Source: Demequina mangrovi (lineage in GTDB: Bacteria > Actinomycetota > Actinomycetes > Actinomycetales > Demequinaceae). From it: DNA of 63,075 nt. The stretch is from contig NZ_BBLU01000009.1 of the NCBI RefSeq assembly GCF_000759715.1, positions 1 through 63,075 on the forward strand, given 5' to 3'. Position 1 is the stretch's first letter. Each line of letters opens with the position of its first letter. Both the position numbers and the translations under genes were made by a program. The notes beneath the pieces were generated by a model, which was not told where the DNA came from, did not search any database, and saw nothing but the letters and a program-made list of their open reading frames with translations. Positions 1 through 8,267 of the stretch are shown one piece after another.

Positions 1-18
1 GTCACCCGCTCTCGCACG

Positions 19-52
19 ATGAAGGCCCCCTCCGCACAGAGGGGGCCTTCAT
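19..52. terminator. Intrinsic terminator hairpin
   Basis: The arms GAAGGCCCCC (21-30) and GGGGGCCTTC (41-50) form a 10-bp GC-rich stem with a 10-base loop. It lies just past the stop of the minus-strand aldo/keto reductase at 88, so it probably ends that transcript. It may also serve a plus-strand gene that lies before the window. Confidence 0.75.
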
Positions 53-87
53 CGTTCCCGGGGTCCGCGGGCCCGCCGGAACCGCGC

Positions 88-1035
88 CTACGCGGACGCC
101 GCGGTCAGCGCCGCGAGCTCGAAGTCCGAGAGCTCGAGCGTCATCGCCGTCAGCAGCGGCTCGAGCTGCTCCAGCGTGCGTGCCGACGCGATCGGCGCGG
201 CCACCGTCTCCTGGACGCGCAGCCACGCGACCGCGACGGCGGCGACGGGCGCGCCGTGGTCGGCCGCCACCGCGTCGAGCACGGCGAGCACGCGTCGGCC
301 GCGGTCGTCGAGGTACTCGCCCGCCTGGGCGGCGCGCGGGCTGTCGACCTCGGCACCGTCGCGGTACTTGCCGGTGAGGAAGCCCTTCGCGAGCGCCCAG
401 TAGGGCAGCACCCCGAGCCCGTGCCGCACCGCGGCGGCCCTCAGGTCCCCCTCGAAGCCGCGCTCCATGAGGTTGTAGTGGGGCTGCAGGGCCACGGGCC
501 GGTGCAGGCCGTCCCTCTCGGCGACGCCCATCCACTCGTCGATGCGCGCGGCCGTGTAGTTCGAGATGCCGATCTCGCGCACGAGGCCCTCGTCGACCAG
601 CGCCGAGAAGGCGGCGGCGGTCTCCTCGAGCGGCGTCGACGCGTCGTCGAAGTGTGCGTAGTAGAGGTCGATGCGGTCGGTCTGCAGGCGTCGGAGGCTC
701 GCCTCCGCAGCGCTCCGCACGGTCGAGGCGGCGAGGCCCTTGTGCTCGGGGTGCTCGCTCACCTTCGTCGCGACGATCACCTCGTCGCGCCGCCCGCGGC
801 TCGCGAGCCACTCCCCGATCACGGTCTCCGACTCACCGCCGCTATGGCCGGGCGCCCACGCCGAGTACACGTCGGCCGTGTCGATCATCGTCCCGCCGCC
901 GGCGACGAAGGCGTCCAGCACGGCGTAGGACGATGACCGGTCGGCCGTCCAGCCGAAGACGTTCCCACCGAGCGCGAGGGGCGCACGCGACAGGTCGAGG
1001 GTTCCCAGAGTGGCGGAGGCGAGGTTCGCTGTCAT
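88..1035 (-). CDS. Aldo/keto reductase, NADPH-dependent (315 aa)
   Basis: The protein is a TIM-barrel oxidoreductase that should reduce aldehydes or ketones with NADPH in the cytosol. The catalytic tetrad of the family is visible as D52, Y57 (in IDTADVY), K91 (in VATK) and H128 (in YYAH). The length of about 315 residues and the C-terminal cofactor segment with APIASARTLEQL are normal for the family. The ATG at 1035 begins MTANLAS, and I see no clear Shine-Dalgarno sequence before it. The gene is followed by its own terminator and is not tightly linked to its neighbours, so the substrate cannot be inferred. A second, more distant member of the superfamily lies at 4663. Confidence 0.93.
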   Translation of the reverse strand: MTANLASATLGTLDLSRAPLALGGNVFGWTADRSSSYAVLDAFVAGGGTMIDTADVYSAWAPGHSGGESETVIGEWLASRGRRDEVIVATKVSEHPEHKGLAASTVRSAAEASLRRLQTDRIDLYYAHFDDASTPLEETAAAFSALVDEGLVREIGISNYTAARIDEWMGVAERDGLHRPVALQPHYNLMERGFEGDLRAAAVRHGLGVLPYWALAKGFLTGKYRDGAEVDSPRAAQAGEYLDDRGRRVLAVLDAVAADHGAPVAAVAVAWLRVQETVAAPIASARTLEQLEPLLTAMTLELSDFELAALTAASA

Positions 1036-1092
1036 ACATGTGTCAACTGTCGAGGGGCGCGCGTCGTTCCCGATCGAGGCGGGCGACGATGC

Positions 1093-1509
1093 TCAGAACA
1101 GCCCGAGCACGAGGCCGGCAAGCGCGAGCCCCACGGTGTCGTGCGCCGCGTCGATCACGGTGACCATGGGGCTGCGGACCGCGAAGCCGTTGTGGATCGC
1201 GTGCGCTCCGCCACGGATCACCAGGCCGAGCACGGCCCCGAGCAGCAGCCCGCCGGACCAGTCGTCGACGCCGAGCCCGTTCATCAGCATCGCGAGCACG
1301 ATGACGCCGAGCAGGTTGAACAGGACCGTGCCGCCGAAGGCCGCGCCCATGTTGGCGTCCTTCATGAGGTCGTCCGTCACCCCGGCCCTATCGCGCCAGA
1401 CCTTCCAGAAGCCCGCCGGCGAGTACCACCACCAGCCGATCGCGAAGCTGACGACGAACGCCACCAGCACCCCGATCCACGAGATCCCGTCGAACGTGAA
1501 CCAGTCCAT
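1093..1509 (-). CDS. Small integral membrane protein, DUF1761-like (138 aa)
   Basis: This short protein has four predicted membrane segments (about residues 10-28, 55-77, 84-100 and 117-137). It opens with a WIGVLVAFVVSFAIGWWWYSP motif typical of DUF1761 proteins, with the aromatic cluster WWWYSPAGF near residue 30. A good ribosome site (GGGGAGGGG) precedes the ATG. The function of this family is not known, and no partner gene is suggested by the context. It is transcribed in the same direction as the upstream SRPBCC genes, with a 65-base gap. Confidence 0.85.
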   Translation of the reverse strand: MDWFTFDGISWIGVLVAFVVSFAIGWWWYSPAGFWKVWRDRAGVTDDLMKDANMGAAFGGTVLFNLLGVIVLAMLMNGLGVDDWSGGLLLGAVLGLVIRGGAHAIHNGFAVRSPMVTVIDAAHDTVGLALAGLVLGLF

Positions 1510-1574
1510 GACCCCTCCCCGGGTCCGCGGGGCCGCGACGCGAGCCCCTCAGCGTGAGAGTAGCCCGCGCGCCG

Positions 1575-2045
1575 TCACTCGTCCTCGACGTGCTCGGCGG
1601 CCTTCGCGACGTGGTCGAGGTCGTCCGCGAGCGCCTTGCGCGTCGCCTTCATCCCCGCCTTGCCGAAGAGGAACCACCCGACGCGCTGCGCGGGCCCCGG
1701 ATGCGGCGTCTCGGCGCTGAAGTCGCACACGATGCGCGTGCCGTCCGCGAGCGGCTCGAGCGTGTAGGTGGTGACGTACTCGGTGCCGCGGGACTCCGCC
1801 CTGACCGTGGTCGACCGCGGCGCATCGACGGTCTCGACCCACATCTCCTCGGTCTCCTCGCGCCCCCACATCTTGCGCGTCTCGCGCCACCGGACCCCGA
1901 CCTCGTAGCCCTCGCCCTCGAGCCGCTCGATGTGCAGGATCGCGGGGATCACCTCCGAGGCGTAGTCCAGATCGGTGATGACCTCCCAGACGCGCTCGAC
2001 GTCCGCCGCGATCTCGCGCTCGGCCCGCACGCTGTGTCCGACCAT
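1575..2045 (-). CDS. SRPBCC (START-like) family protein (156 aa)
   Basis: This single-domain protein of the polyketide cyclase/START-like fold opens with an acidic-aliphatic strand and the phrase VERVWEVITDLDYASEVIPAI, which is diagnostic of SRPBCC proteins. The fold makes a deep hydrophobic pocket for lipids or aromatic ligands. The ligand cannot be read from the sequence. The ATG at 2045 is preceded by GAGGGGACGG, and a -10-like TTAGCCT lies further upstream. A second SRPBCC gene lies directly upstream on the same strand. Confidence 0.88.
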   Translation of the reverse strand: MVGHSVRAEREIAADVERVWEVITDLDYASEVIPAILHIERLEGEGYEVGVRWRETRKMWGREETEEMWVETVDAPRSTTVRAESRGTEYVTTYTLEPLADGTRIVCDFSAETPHPGPAQRVGWFLFGKAGMKATRKALADDLDHVAKAAEHVEDE

Positions 2046-2108
2046 CGTCCGTCCCCTCGTCGACTCCGCTCAGGCTAACCCGGGCGCACGCGCGCGGCGC
2101 GGCGAGCC

Positions 2109-2576
2109 TCAGGCGAAGTGCCTGGTGAGGTCGCCGATGTCCGCCTTGAGGCGCACCGTGCCGCCCAGCGAGAAGAAGGTGACGATCGCCTTGCGCATCG
2201 CGCGCTCGGCGAGCGAGGGCTCCGGATGGAAGACGTGGAAGACGCGCTTGACGAGCGTGCCGGTCCCCTCCTCGGCCAGGAGCGTCGTCGAGGTGAAGTG
2301 CCCGTCGGGACCCGTGCGCTCCTGCACCAGCCGCCGGTACGGCTCCGACACCACGGTGGTGAGGCGCACCACGCTCGGCTCGCTGCCGGCGTCCCGCTCC
2401 ATCATCTGGAGCACGTGCCCGACCTCGCCCGGCACGCCGTCCTCGGTCACCGCCTGGGTCACCATGGAGAAGATCTCGACACGCAGCTCGGGCTCGGTCA
2501 GCGCACGCCAGACGTCCTGTGGCGACGCGGCCACGATCCCCTCACGCTCGACCGAGACATCCAGCGGCCCCGACAT
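2109..2576 (-). CDS. SRPBCC family protein (155 aa)
   Basis: The protein has the SRPBCC layout, with SPQDVWRALTEPELRVEIFS near residue 20 and a C-terminal long helix (SLAERAMRKAIVTFFSLGG). I chose the ATG at 2576 (MSGPLDV) because GGGAGGGAG stands seven bases upstream. A longer open frame to 2624 has no such site. It resembles ligand-binding or stress-related START-like proteins, and the ligand is unknown. It runs divergently from the cysteine regulon that begins at about 2658. Confidence 0.85.
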   Translation of the reverse strand: MSGPLDVSVEREGIVAASPQDVWRALTEPELRVEIFSMVTQAVTEDGVPGEVGHVLQMMERDAGSEPSVVRLTTVVSEPYRRLVQERTGPDGHFTSTTLLAEEGTGTLVKRVFHVFHPEPSLAERAMRKAIVTFFSLGGTVRLKADIGDLTRHFA

Positions 2577-2657
2577 GACGACTCCCTCCCGGCTCAGGCG
2601 CCCGTTCCATCCGATTCGTCCCACCGTAGTGCCAGGTGCGGGCCCGCGTCAGGAGGG

Positions 2658-2694
2658 TTGCCGGGTCCGCCGGTGCGGCGCTAGCCTGAGCGCG
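2658..2694 (+). promoter_or_regulatory. Sigma-70-type promoter of the leader-cysK-cysE unit
   Basis: TTGCCG at 2658-2663 and TAGCCT at 2682-2687 are separated by 18 bases and fit an actinobacterial housekeeping promoter. This predicts a start near 2694 and a leader RNA of roughly 250 bases before cysK, which contains the cysteine-rich open frame. Confidence 0.55.
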
Positions 2695-2715
2695 AAGCCA
2701 CGAAAGGTCCGGACG

Positions 2716-2817
2716 ATGAGCATCGAGAGCAGCGCGATCCCCGCGCCCGCCTCTGCCGTCCCCACGTGCGCTCCCGCTGACACCTGCTGCCGCTGCTGCG
2801 GCTGCTGCTGTCTGTAG
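2716..2817 (+). CDS. Cysteine-rich regulatory leader peptide of cysK (33 aa)
   Basis: The ATG at 2716 opens a 33-codon frame with eight cysteines, seven of them packed into the last ten residues ([10 protein letters not shown], then TAG). An AAAGG sits 7-11 bases upstream. It lies between a promoter and cysK, the cysteine synthase gene. This is the arrangement expected for a leader peptide whose ribosome stalls at Cys codons when Cys-tRNA is scarce. Short cysteine-rich upstream frames that attenuate sulfur genes have been described in mycobacteria, so the principle is known. Its use here is inferred. The peptide itself probably has no separate function. The stop codon overlaps the first base of a 9-bp inverted repeat. 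Confidence 0.75.
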   Translation: MSIESSAIPAPASAVPTCAPADTCCRCCGCCCL

Positions 2818-2871
2818 AGCGCTGGCAAGCGCAGCCCGGCTCCCGCCCGGCCCCGCCTTCCACCAGCGCTC
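2817..2871 (+). promoter_or_regulatory. Candidate attenuator stem after the leader peptide
   Basis: GAGCGCTGG (2817-2825) is exactly complementary to CCAGCGCTC (2863-2871), giving a 9-bp stem that starts at the last base of the leader stop codon. A ribosome at the stop codon would prevent the stem. A ribosome stalled earlier on the Cys codons would allow it. The Cys run itself (GCTGC) can pair with GCAGC at 2831-2835, so alternative folds are possible. Which fold shuts off cysK cannot be settled by eye. Confidence 0.45.
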
Positions 2872-2941
2872 GCCCCGGCATCGATCCCGATGCCCCTGCG
2901 TTGCACCCGGACCCACTCATCTCTCAAGGGAAAGAGACACC

Positions 2942-3877
2942 ATGGCTCGCATCTACGAGGACGCCACCGCCCTCATCGGCAACACCCCGCTGGTCAAGAT
3001 CAACGCCCTCGCCGAGGGCGTCGACGCCACCGTGCTGGGCAAGCTCGAGTTCTACAACCCCGCCAACTCGGTCAAGGACCGCCTGGGCGTCGCCATCGTC
3101 GACGCCGCCGAGGCGGACGGCTCGCTGGGTCCCGGCGGCACCATCGTCGAGGCGACCTCCGGCAACACCGGCATCGCGCTCGCCATGGTCGGCGCCGCGC
3201 GCGGCTACAACGTCGTCCTGACGATGCCCGAGACCATGTCGAAGGAGCGCCGCGCGCTCCTGCGCGCGTTCGGCGCGGAGCTCATCCTCACGCCGGGCAC
3301 CGAGGGCATGCGGGGCGCGGTCGAGGCCGCCAACAAGGTCGCCGAGGAGCGCCCCGGCTCGGTGCTGGCCCGCCAGTTCGCCAACGAGGCCAACCCGGCG
3401 ATCCACCGGAAGACCACCGCGGTCGAGATCTGGGACGACACCGACGGCGAGGTCGACATCGTCATCGCGGGCATCGGCACCGGCGGCACCATCACCGGCG
3501 TCGGCGAGGTGCTCAAGGAGAAGAAGCCCTCGATCCAGATCATCGGAGTCGAGCCGGCCGAGTCCCCGATCCTCAACGGCGGCCAGCCGGGTCCGCACAA
3601 GATCCAGGGCATCGGCGCGAACTTCGTGCCCGAGATCCTCAACACCGAGATCTACGACGAGATCATCGACGTCGACGCGGAGACCGCGGTCGCGACCGCG
3701 CGCGCCGCGGCGCGCAAGGAGGGGCTGCTGGTCGGCATCTCCTCCGGCGCGGCGCTCCACGCCGCAGTCGAGGTCGCGAAGCGTCCCGAGAACGCGGGCA
3801 AGACGATCGTCGCGATCATCCCGTCCTTCGGCGAGCGCTACCTGTCCTCGGTCCTCTACTCGGACCTCATGGACTAA
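2942..3877 (+). CDS. cysK: Cysteine synthase A (O-acetylserine sulfhydrylase, 311 aa)
   Basis: The enzyme makes L-cysteine from O-acetylserine and sulfide, using pyridoxal phosphate. The PLP lysine is K45 in NSVKDR. The substrate loop TSGNTG is at residues 72-77, and the phosphate loop GTGGTITG is near residue 177. The length matches CysK. The start at 2942 follows AAGGGAAAG, and this ribosome site lies in the loop of a small CTCT/AGAG hairpin (2921-2935). It is co-transcribed with cysE, which supplies its substrate. In other bacteria the two enzymes form the cysteine synthase complex. The cysteine-rich leader upstream suggests that cysteine status controls expression. Confidence 0.97.
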   Translation: MARIYEDATALIGNTPLVKINALAEGVDATVLGKLEFYNPANSVKDRLGVAIVDAAEADGSLGPGGTIVEATSGNTGIALAMVGAARGYNVVLTMPETMSKERRALLRAFGAELILTPGTEGMRGAVEAANKVAEERPGSVLARQFANEANPAIHRKTTAVEIWDDTDGEVDIVIAGIGTGGTITGVGEVLKEKKPSIQIIGVEPAESPILNGGQPGPHKIQGIGANFVPEILNTEIYDEIIDVDAETAVATARAAARKEGLLVGISSGAALHAAVEVAKRPENAGKTIVAIIPSFGERYLSSVLYSDLMD

Positions 3878-3928
3878 TCTCACGCCTTCGTGCGTTCTGC
3901 ACCCAGTCCCCACCCGGAAGGTACCCAG

Positions 3929-4576
3929 ATGGCATCCGAGATCGGACTCCTCCCCCGCATGCTGGAGGACGTCCGCACCGCGAAGCGGCGCGACCCCGCG
4001 GCCCCCGCATGGTGGGTCATCGCGGGCTCCTATCAGGGAGTCCATGCCGTCTGGTACCACCGGGTGGCGCACTGGCTGTGGAACAAGGGCGCACGCTCGT
4101 ACGCGCGCCTCGTGTCCCAGTACGCACGTCGGGCCACCGGCATCGAGATCCACCCCGGCGCCCAGCTGGGCCGACGCGTCTTCATCGACCACGGCATGGG
4201 CGTGGTGATCGGCGAGACCGCCGTGGTCGGGGACGATGTCCTGCTGTTCAACGGCATCAACCTCGGCGGCACCACCATGAGCCCCGGAAAGCGGCACCCG
4301 ACCATCGGCGACCGCGTCGTCATCGGCGCGGGAGCCAAGGTGCTCGGCCCGCTGCGCGTGGGGCCGGACGCCCGCATCGGCGCCAACGCGGTGGTGGTGA
4401 AGGACGTCCCGGACGGCGCGACCGCGGTCGGCATCCCCGCCGTGATCCGCAACCACCCCGGGGCCACCGAGGCGTCGACCGCCGCATCGTCCATCGACTC
4501 TGGCGACTCGCACCGCCACCCGGACCCGGACGCACCGCCGCTGCAGTCGCACGAGCCGGCGATGTACTACATCTGA
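3929..4576 (+). CDS. cysE: Serine O-acetyltransferase (215 aa)
   Basis: The protein transfers acetyl from acetyl-CoA to serine, the first step of cysteine synthesis. The left-handed beta-helix is visible as hexapeptide repeats ([17 protein letters not shown], then [15 protein letters not shown]). It carries the catalytic HGMG histidine and the NLGGT loop. I chose the ATG at 3929 (MASEIG) because GGAAGG lies eight bases upstream. A longer frame adds 13 unlikely residues. The C-terminus ends MYYI; a terminal isoleucine is what docks into the CysK active site in known complexes, so complex formation is likely. It starts 51 bases after cysK and is followed by a strong terminator. Confidence 0.96.
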   Translation: MASEIGLLPRMLEDVRTAKRRDPAAPAWWVIAGSYQGVHAVWYHRVAHWLWNKGARSYARLVSQYARRATGIEIHPGAQLGRRVFIDHGMGVVIGETAVVGDDVLLFNGINLGGTTMSPGKRHPTIGDRVVIGAGAKVLGPLRVGPDARIGANAVVVKDVPDGATAVGIPAVIRNHPGATEASTAASSIDSGDSHRHPDPDAPPLQSHEPAMYYI

Positions 4577-4583
4577 GCCGCAT

Positions 4584-4619
4584 CGACGAGGGCCCCCGCA
4601 GGCGCGGGGGCCCTCGTCG
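4584..4619 (+). terminator. Intrinsic terminator of cysKE
   Basis: A perfect 16-bp stem (CGACGAGGGCCCCCGC at 4584-4599 with its complement at 4604-4619) has a 4-base loop, AGGC, just after the cysE stop. The same GACGAGGGCCC core recurs in terminators at 42767 and, with one change, at 60775. Confidence 0.85.
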
Positions 4620-4662
4620 CGTCCCTACACTGGACGGGTTCCCCCTGACAGAAGGAGTGTCG

Positions 4663-5595
4663 ATGAAGACGTTCACCATGCCCGGAACCGACATCACGGT
4701 CCCCGCCGCGGTGCTGGGCCTCATGCGCATCGTCGAGAAGTCCGATGAGGAGGTCCGCACGCTCGTCAAGACGGCGATGGACGCCGGGATCGACTTCATG
4801 GATCACGCGGACCTCTACGGCCCGCCGTACCACGGCTGCGAGCGCCGCTTCGCGGAGGCGCTGCGCCTCAGCCCCGCCGAGCGCGAGGCGCTCACCATCC
4901 AGACGAAGTGCGGGATCCGCTACCCGGGCCCGTTCTTCGACTTCTCGTACGAGCACATCGTCGACTCGGTCAACGGGTCGCTCGAGGCGCTCGGCACCGA
5001 CTACCTCGACATCCTGCTCCTCCACCGCCCCGATGCGCTGATGGAGCCCGACGAGGTCGCGCGCGCGTTCGACGAGCTGCACGCGAGCGGCAAGGTCCGG
5101 CACTTCGGCGTCTCGAACCACACGCCGGGACAGATCGAGCTGCTCAAGCGCAGCGTGCGCCAGCCGCTCGTGGCGAACCAGATCCAGCTGTCGGTCACCC
5201 ATGCCCCCGCCGTCGCCAGCGGCATCGCGGCGAACATGGGCGACCTCGACCAGTCGATCGACCGCGACAACGGGATGATCGACTACTGCCGCCTCAACGA
5301 CATCACCATCCAGGCGTGGTCGCCCTTCCAGGCGCGCTTCTTCGACGGACCGTTCCTCGGCAACCCCAAGTACGCCGAGCTCAACGAGGTGATCGACCGC
5401 CTCGCATGGAAGTACGAGGTTCCTGCCGAGGCGATCGCCGTCGCATGGATCACGCGCATCCCCGGGCACATGCAGGTGGTGCTGGGCACCACCACGCCGT
5501 CGCGCGTCGAGGCCGCCGCGAAGGGCGCCGACGTGCACCTCGCGCGCGCCGAGTGGTACGAGATGTTCCGGGCCGCGGGCCACACGGTTCCCTGA
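4663..5595 (+). CDS. Aldo/keto reductase, YdhF-like (310 aa)
   Basis: A second aldo/keto reductase, of the YdhF/Tas-like group. The tetrad is D47, Y52 (DHADLYG), K82 (QTKCGI) and H121 (LLLHRPDALMEPDEVARAF). The phrase LLLHRPDALMEP is characteristic of YdhF-type reductases. The ATG at 4663 follows GAAGGAG with good spacing, and a TACACT -10 element is present at 4626-4631. The gene has its own promoter and a terminator on each side, so it is a single-gene unit. The substrate is unknown. Confidence 0.92.
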   Translation: MKTFTMPGTDITVPAAVLGLMRIVEKSDEEVRTLVKTAMDAGIDFMDHADLYGPPYHGCERRFAEALRLSPAEREALTIQTKCGIRYPGPFFDFSYEHIVDSVNGSLEALGTDYLDILLLHRPDALMEPDEVARAFDELHASGKVRHFGVSNHTPGQIELLKRSVRQPLVANQIQLSVTHAPAVASGIAANMGDLDQSIDRDNGMIDYCRLNDITIQAWSPFQARFFDGPFLGNPKYAELNEVIDRLAWKYEVPAEAIAVAWITRIPGHMQVVLGTTTPSRVEAAAKGADVHLARAEWYEMFRAAGHTVP

Positions 5596-5612
5596 CCCGG
5601 TCCTGACGCGAC

Positions 5613-5646
5613 GATGCCCGGCTCCCCTTCGCGGGGGCCGGGCATC
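5613..5646. terminator. Intrinsic terminator between convergent genes
   Basis: GATGCCCGGC (5613-5622) pairs with GCCGGGCATC (5637-5646), with further C/G pairing inside. It lies between the stop of the aldo/keto reductase at 5595 and the stop of dps at 5662, so it probably serves both strands. Confidence 0.75.
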
Positions 5647-5661
5647 ATGCGTGCGGGGGGC

Positions 5662-6162
5662 TTACGCGGCGAACGACCGCAGCATCCACGCCGCCTGCTC
5701 GTGCACGGCGAGGCGCGCGTTGAAGAGGTCCGCGGTCGCGCCGTCGCCCGCGTCCTCGGCGACCTCGACGAGCGGCCGGATGAGGCGCGCGAGCGTCTCG
5801 TGGTCGCGCCCGAGGTTCGCCACCATCGTCATCGCGTCCGCGGTGCGCTCGTTGTCCTTGATCGACGCGTGCTCGAGGAACTCGGCGTAGGAGCCCGGCG
5901 CGCCCGAGCCGAGCGCGCGCATGCGCTCCGCGAGCACGTCGGCGGCCGCCCACAGCTCCTGGTACTGCTCCTCGAAGAGCAGGTGGAGCGAGCGGAAGTG
6001 CGGACCGGTGACGTTCCAGTGGTACCCGTGCGTCTTGAGGTAGAGCGTGAACGTGTCCGCGAGGACCTGCGAGAGGCCCGCGTTGATGGCCTTGAGGTCC
6101 TCCGCCTTGATCCCGATGCTCGGGGTGGACTCGGTGGTGCGGATAGGCGTCGTAGCAGCCAT
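5662..6162 (-). CDS. dps: Dps family DNA-protection ferritin (166 aa)
   Basis: The protein forms a 12-subunit shell that oxidises and stores iron and shields DNA in stationary phase or under peroxide stress. The family signature is clear: THGYHWNVTGPHFRSLHLLFEEQY, followed by the ferroxidase stretch WAAADVLAERMRALG. The histidine, aspartate and glutamate of the inter-subunit iron site are present. The length of 166 is normal. The N-terminal tail (about 18 residues) is not strongly basic. A GAGGAGGAG ribosome site precedes the ATG. Confidence 0.95.
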   Translation of the reverse strand: MAATTPIRTTESTPSIGIKAEDLKAINAGLSQVLADTFTLYLKTHGYHWNVTGPHFRSLHLLFEEQYQELWAAADVLAERMRALGSGAPGSYAEFLEHASIKDNERTADAMTMVANLGRDHETLARLIRPLVEVAEDAGDGATADLFNARLAVHEQAAWMLRSFAA

Positions 6163-6317
6163 GTCTCCTCCTCGTTGCTCTGTCGCGGCACCGCGGGATC
6201 GCGGCGCCGTCCACCAGGGGCCAACCGTGCCGGCCCGCGCCGCATTCCCCGCCGCATCGCGCCGACCGGTCTCCCCGCGCGGCGGAATGCGACAGATGGC
6301 TGATACGTTCCGGGGGC

Positions 6318-6824
6318 ATGGAGCACATCAGCCTCGACCCCCGCCACCAGGTCGCCGAGTCCTGCCCTGCCCCCGAGATCGCGGACGTCCCGGGAGACGA
6401 CGAGCTCGCGCTCGCGCTCGCCCGGACCTCGCGCGTCGCGATCGTCGGCGCGTCGCCCAACCCGTCGCGCACCAGCTACCAGATCGCCGTCTGGCTCATG
6501 GAGCACACCCCGTACGAGGTGTACCTCGTCAACCCGGCCGCGGCCGGCGAGGAGATCCAGGGGCACGGCTTCTACGACTCGCTCGCGGATCTTCCCGTGA
6601 GGGTCGACCTGGTCGACGTCTTCCGTCGGGCCGAGCACACCCCCGCGGTCGCGGCCGACGCCGTGGCGGCGAACGCGAAGGCGCTGTGGCTCCAGCTCGG
6701 CATCACGAACGCCGACGCCATGGCGCGGGCGCGAGCGGCCGGGATGCTCGCCGTTCAGAACCGCTGCATCAAGGTCGAGTACCGCCGACTCCAGGACCGC
6801 ATCACCTCGTTCCGCGCGCTCTGA
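6318..6824 (+). CDS. CoA-binding protein, YccU/YneT type (168 aa)
   Basis: A small Rossmann-fold CoA-binding domain protein. The motif VAIVGASPNPSRTSYQIAVWL near residues 40-60 is the nucleotide-binding loop. The later NRCIKVEYRRL matches the conserved C-terminal NRCIKIEH-type motif of this group. Some homologues bind CoA in redox or stress responses. No enzyme activity is established. A -10-like TACGTT lies at 6304-6309, eight bases before the ATG, so the message has a very short leader or none. Confidence 0.88.
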   Translation: MEHISLDPRHQVAESCPAPEIADVPGDDELALALARTSRVAIVGASPNPSRTSYQIAVWLMEHTPYEVYLVNPAAAGEEIQGHGFYDSLADLPVRVDLVDVFRRAEHTPAVAADAVAANAKALWLQLGITNADAMARARAAGMLAVQNRCIKVEYRRLQDRITSFRAL

Positions 6825-6898
6825 GCCGCGCATCGGCGGGCGGTCCGCCACCGCCCGCTCACCGCGACGCGCATCGTCCCAGGTGACACGATGACCGT

Positions 6899-8167
6899 AT
6901 GTCCGTGTCACCCGGGTACCGACTGATCTCGCTCGCGCCGGACCGCGCGAACGACATGCTCGACGTCAACACGTGGGCCTTCACGGGCGAGATGCGCGCG
7001 GAGGATCTCGAGGCGTACGCCTCCGAGATCCCGTTCTCGCGGACGCGCGCGATGGAGATCGCGGATCCGACGCTCGGCGAGGTCGGCGATCTCGCCGGGG
7101 TGGCGGCGTCCTACACGTACCGCATGCGGGTGCCCGGTGGAGCGCTCGTCCGCGTCGCGGGGCTCACGTGGGTCGGGGTGCACCCGGGCCATCGCAGGCG
7201 CGGCCTGCTCCGCGCGATGATGGGCGACCATCTCGCCGACGCCCGGGCCCGCGGCGAGGTCGCGTCGGCGCTGTACGCGGCCGAGACGGAGATCTACCAG
7301 AGGTTCGGCTACGGCCTCGCCGCTCGGCAGATGGACGTCTCGCTCCCCCGCGGCGCCGACCTTCGCGAGGTCCCCGGCGCCGATGCGCTCCGCGCCCGCA
7401 TCGAGGACGCGAGCCTCGAGCGCCATGGCGGCATCCTCGCCGACCTCCAGCGCCGCATGGAGCGCCCGGGCACGCCGACCCTCGACGACGGCGACGCGCT
7501 GCGCGCCCGCTTCGCCGACCCGGGCGCGCACCGCCGCGACAGCGAGCGGATGAGGATCCTCACCATCGAACAGACCCACGGGACCCCGGTCGCGTACGCG
7601 TTGTTCAGGCGTGCCGGGAAGTGGGACGACGACGGGCTGCCGAGCGGCACGGTGCACACCTGGTCGTTCGGCGCCGTCGACCCGGCGGCCACCCGTCGCC
7701 TGTGGTCGGTGCTGCTCGACCTCGACCTCATGGGCACGGTCAAGGCGAGCCCGCTCGCGCTCGACGATCCCCTGCTGTGGCTCCTCAAGGACCCCCGCGC
7801 GGCTCGTGCGCGTGTACGGGACAACATCTGGCTGCGCATCGTCGACGTCCCCGCCGCGCTCACCGCGCGCGAGTACCTCTGCCCCGTCGACGCGGTGGTG
7901 AGCGTTCCGGACCCGCTGTTCCAGGACAACGCCGGACCGTGGCGCGTGACGTCCCGCGACGGTGAGGGCCACGTCGAGGCGGCGCCGGGGGTCGAGCCCG
8001 ACGTGGTCATCGGCGTGCAGGAGCTCTCCGCTGCCTATCTGGGCGGGGTCAGCCTCGCGTCGCTCGCCGCGGCCGGTCTGGTCGAGGAGCGCACCCCCGG
8101 AGCGGTGCACGCGCTGGCCGCGGCCTTCGAGTCGACGTCCGCCCCCGTCTGCAACCTGTTCTTCTGA
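6899..8167 (+). CDS. Eis-like GNAT N-acetyltransferase (422 aa)
   Basis: The protein has the Eis layout of an N-terminal GNAT domain, a central second GNAT-like domain and a C-terminal sterol-carrier-like domain. The acetyl-CoA loop HPGHRRRGLLRAMM is near residue 100. The conserved YQRFGYGLA follows at about 138-146, and the C-terminus ends in a free Phe (CNLFF), where Eis enzymes have the catalytic terminal carboxylate. Eis enzymes acetylate amines such as aminoglycosides, lysines or polyamines, and the true substrate here is unknown. CACGAT lies six bases before the ATG, which suits a leaderless start. A paralogue follows at 8268. Confidence 0.92.
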   Translation: MSVSPGYRLISLAPDRANDMLDVNTWAFTGEMRAEDLEAYASEIPFSRTRAMEIADPTLGEVGDLAGVAASYTYRMRVPGGALVRVAGLTWVGVHPGHRRRGLLRAMMGDHLADARARGEVASALYAAETEIYQRFGYGLAARQMDVSLPRGADLREVPGADALRARIEDASLERHGGILADLQRRMERPGTPTLDDGDALRARFADPGAHRRDSERMRILTIEQTHGTPVAYALFRRAGKWDDDGLPSGTVHTWSFGAVDPAATRRLWSVLLDLDLMGTVKASPLALDDPLLWLLKDPRAARARVRDNIWLRIVDVPAALTAREYLCPVDAVVSVPDPLFQDNAGPWRVTSRDGEGHVEAAPGVEPDVVIGVQELSAAYLGGVSLASLAAAGLVEERTPGAVHALAAAFESTSAPVCNLFF

Positions 8168-8267
8168 TAGTCGCGCGGGTGCGCGTACCGCGCCGCCGCG
8201 GCGCATTCCGCGTGTGAGCGACCCCACAGGATTCGGCTCGCGTCTCGCATCGTGACACGGTGGAGGG

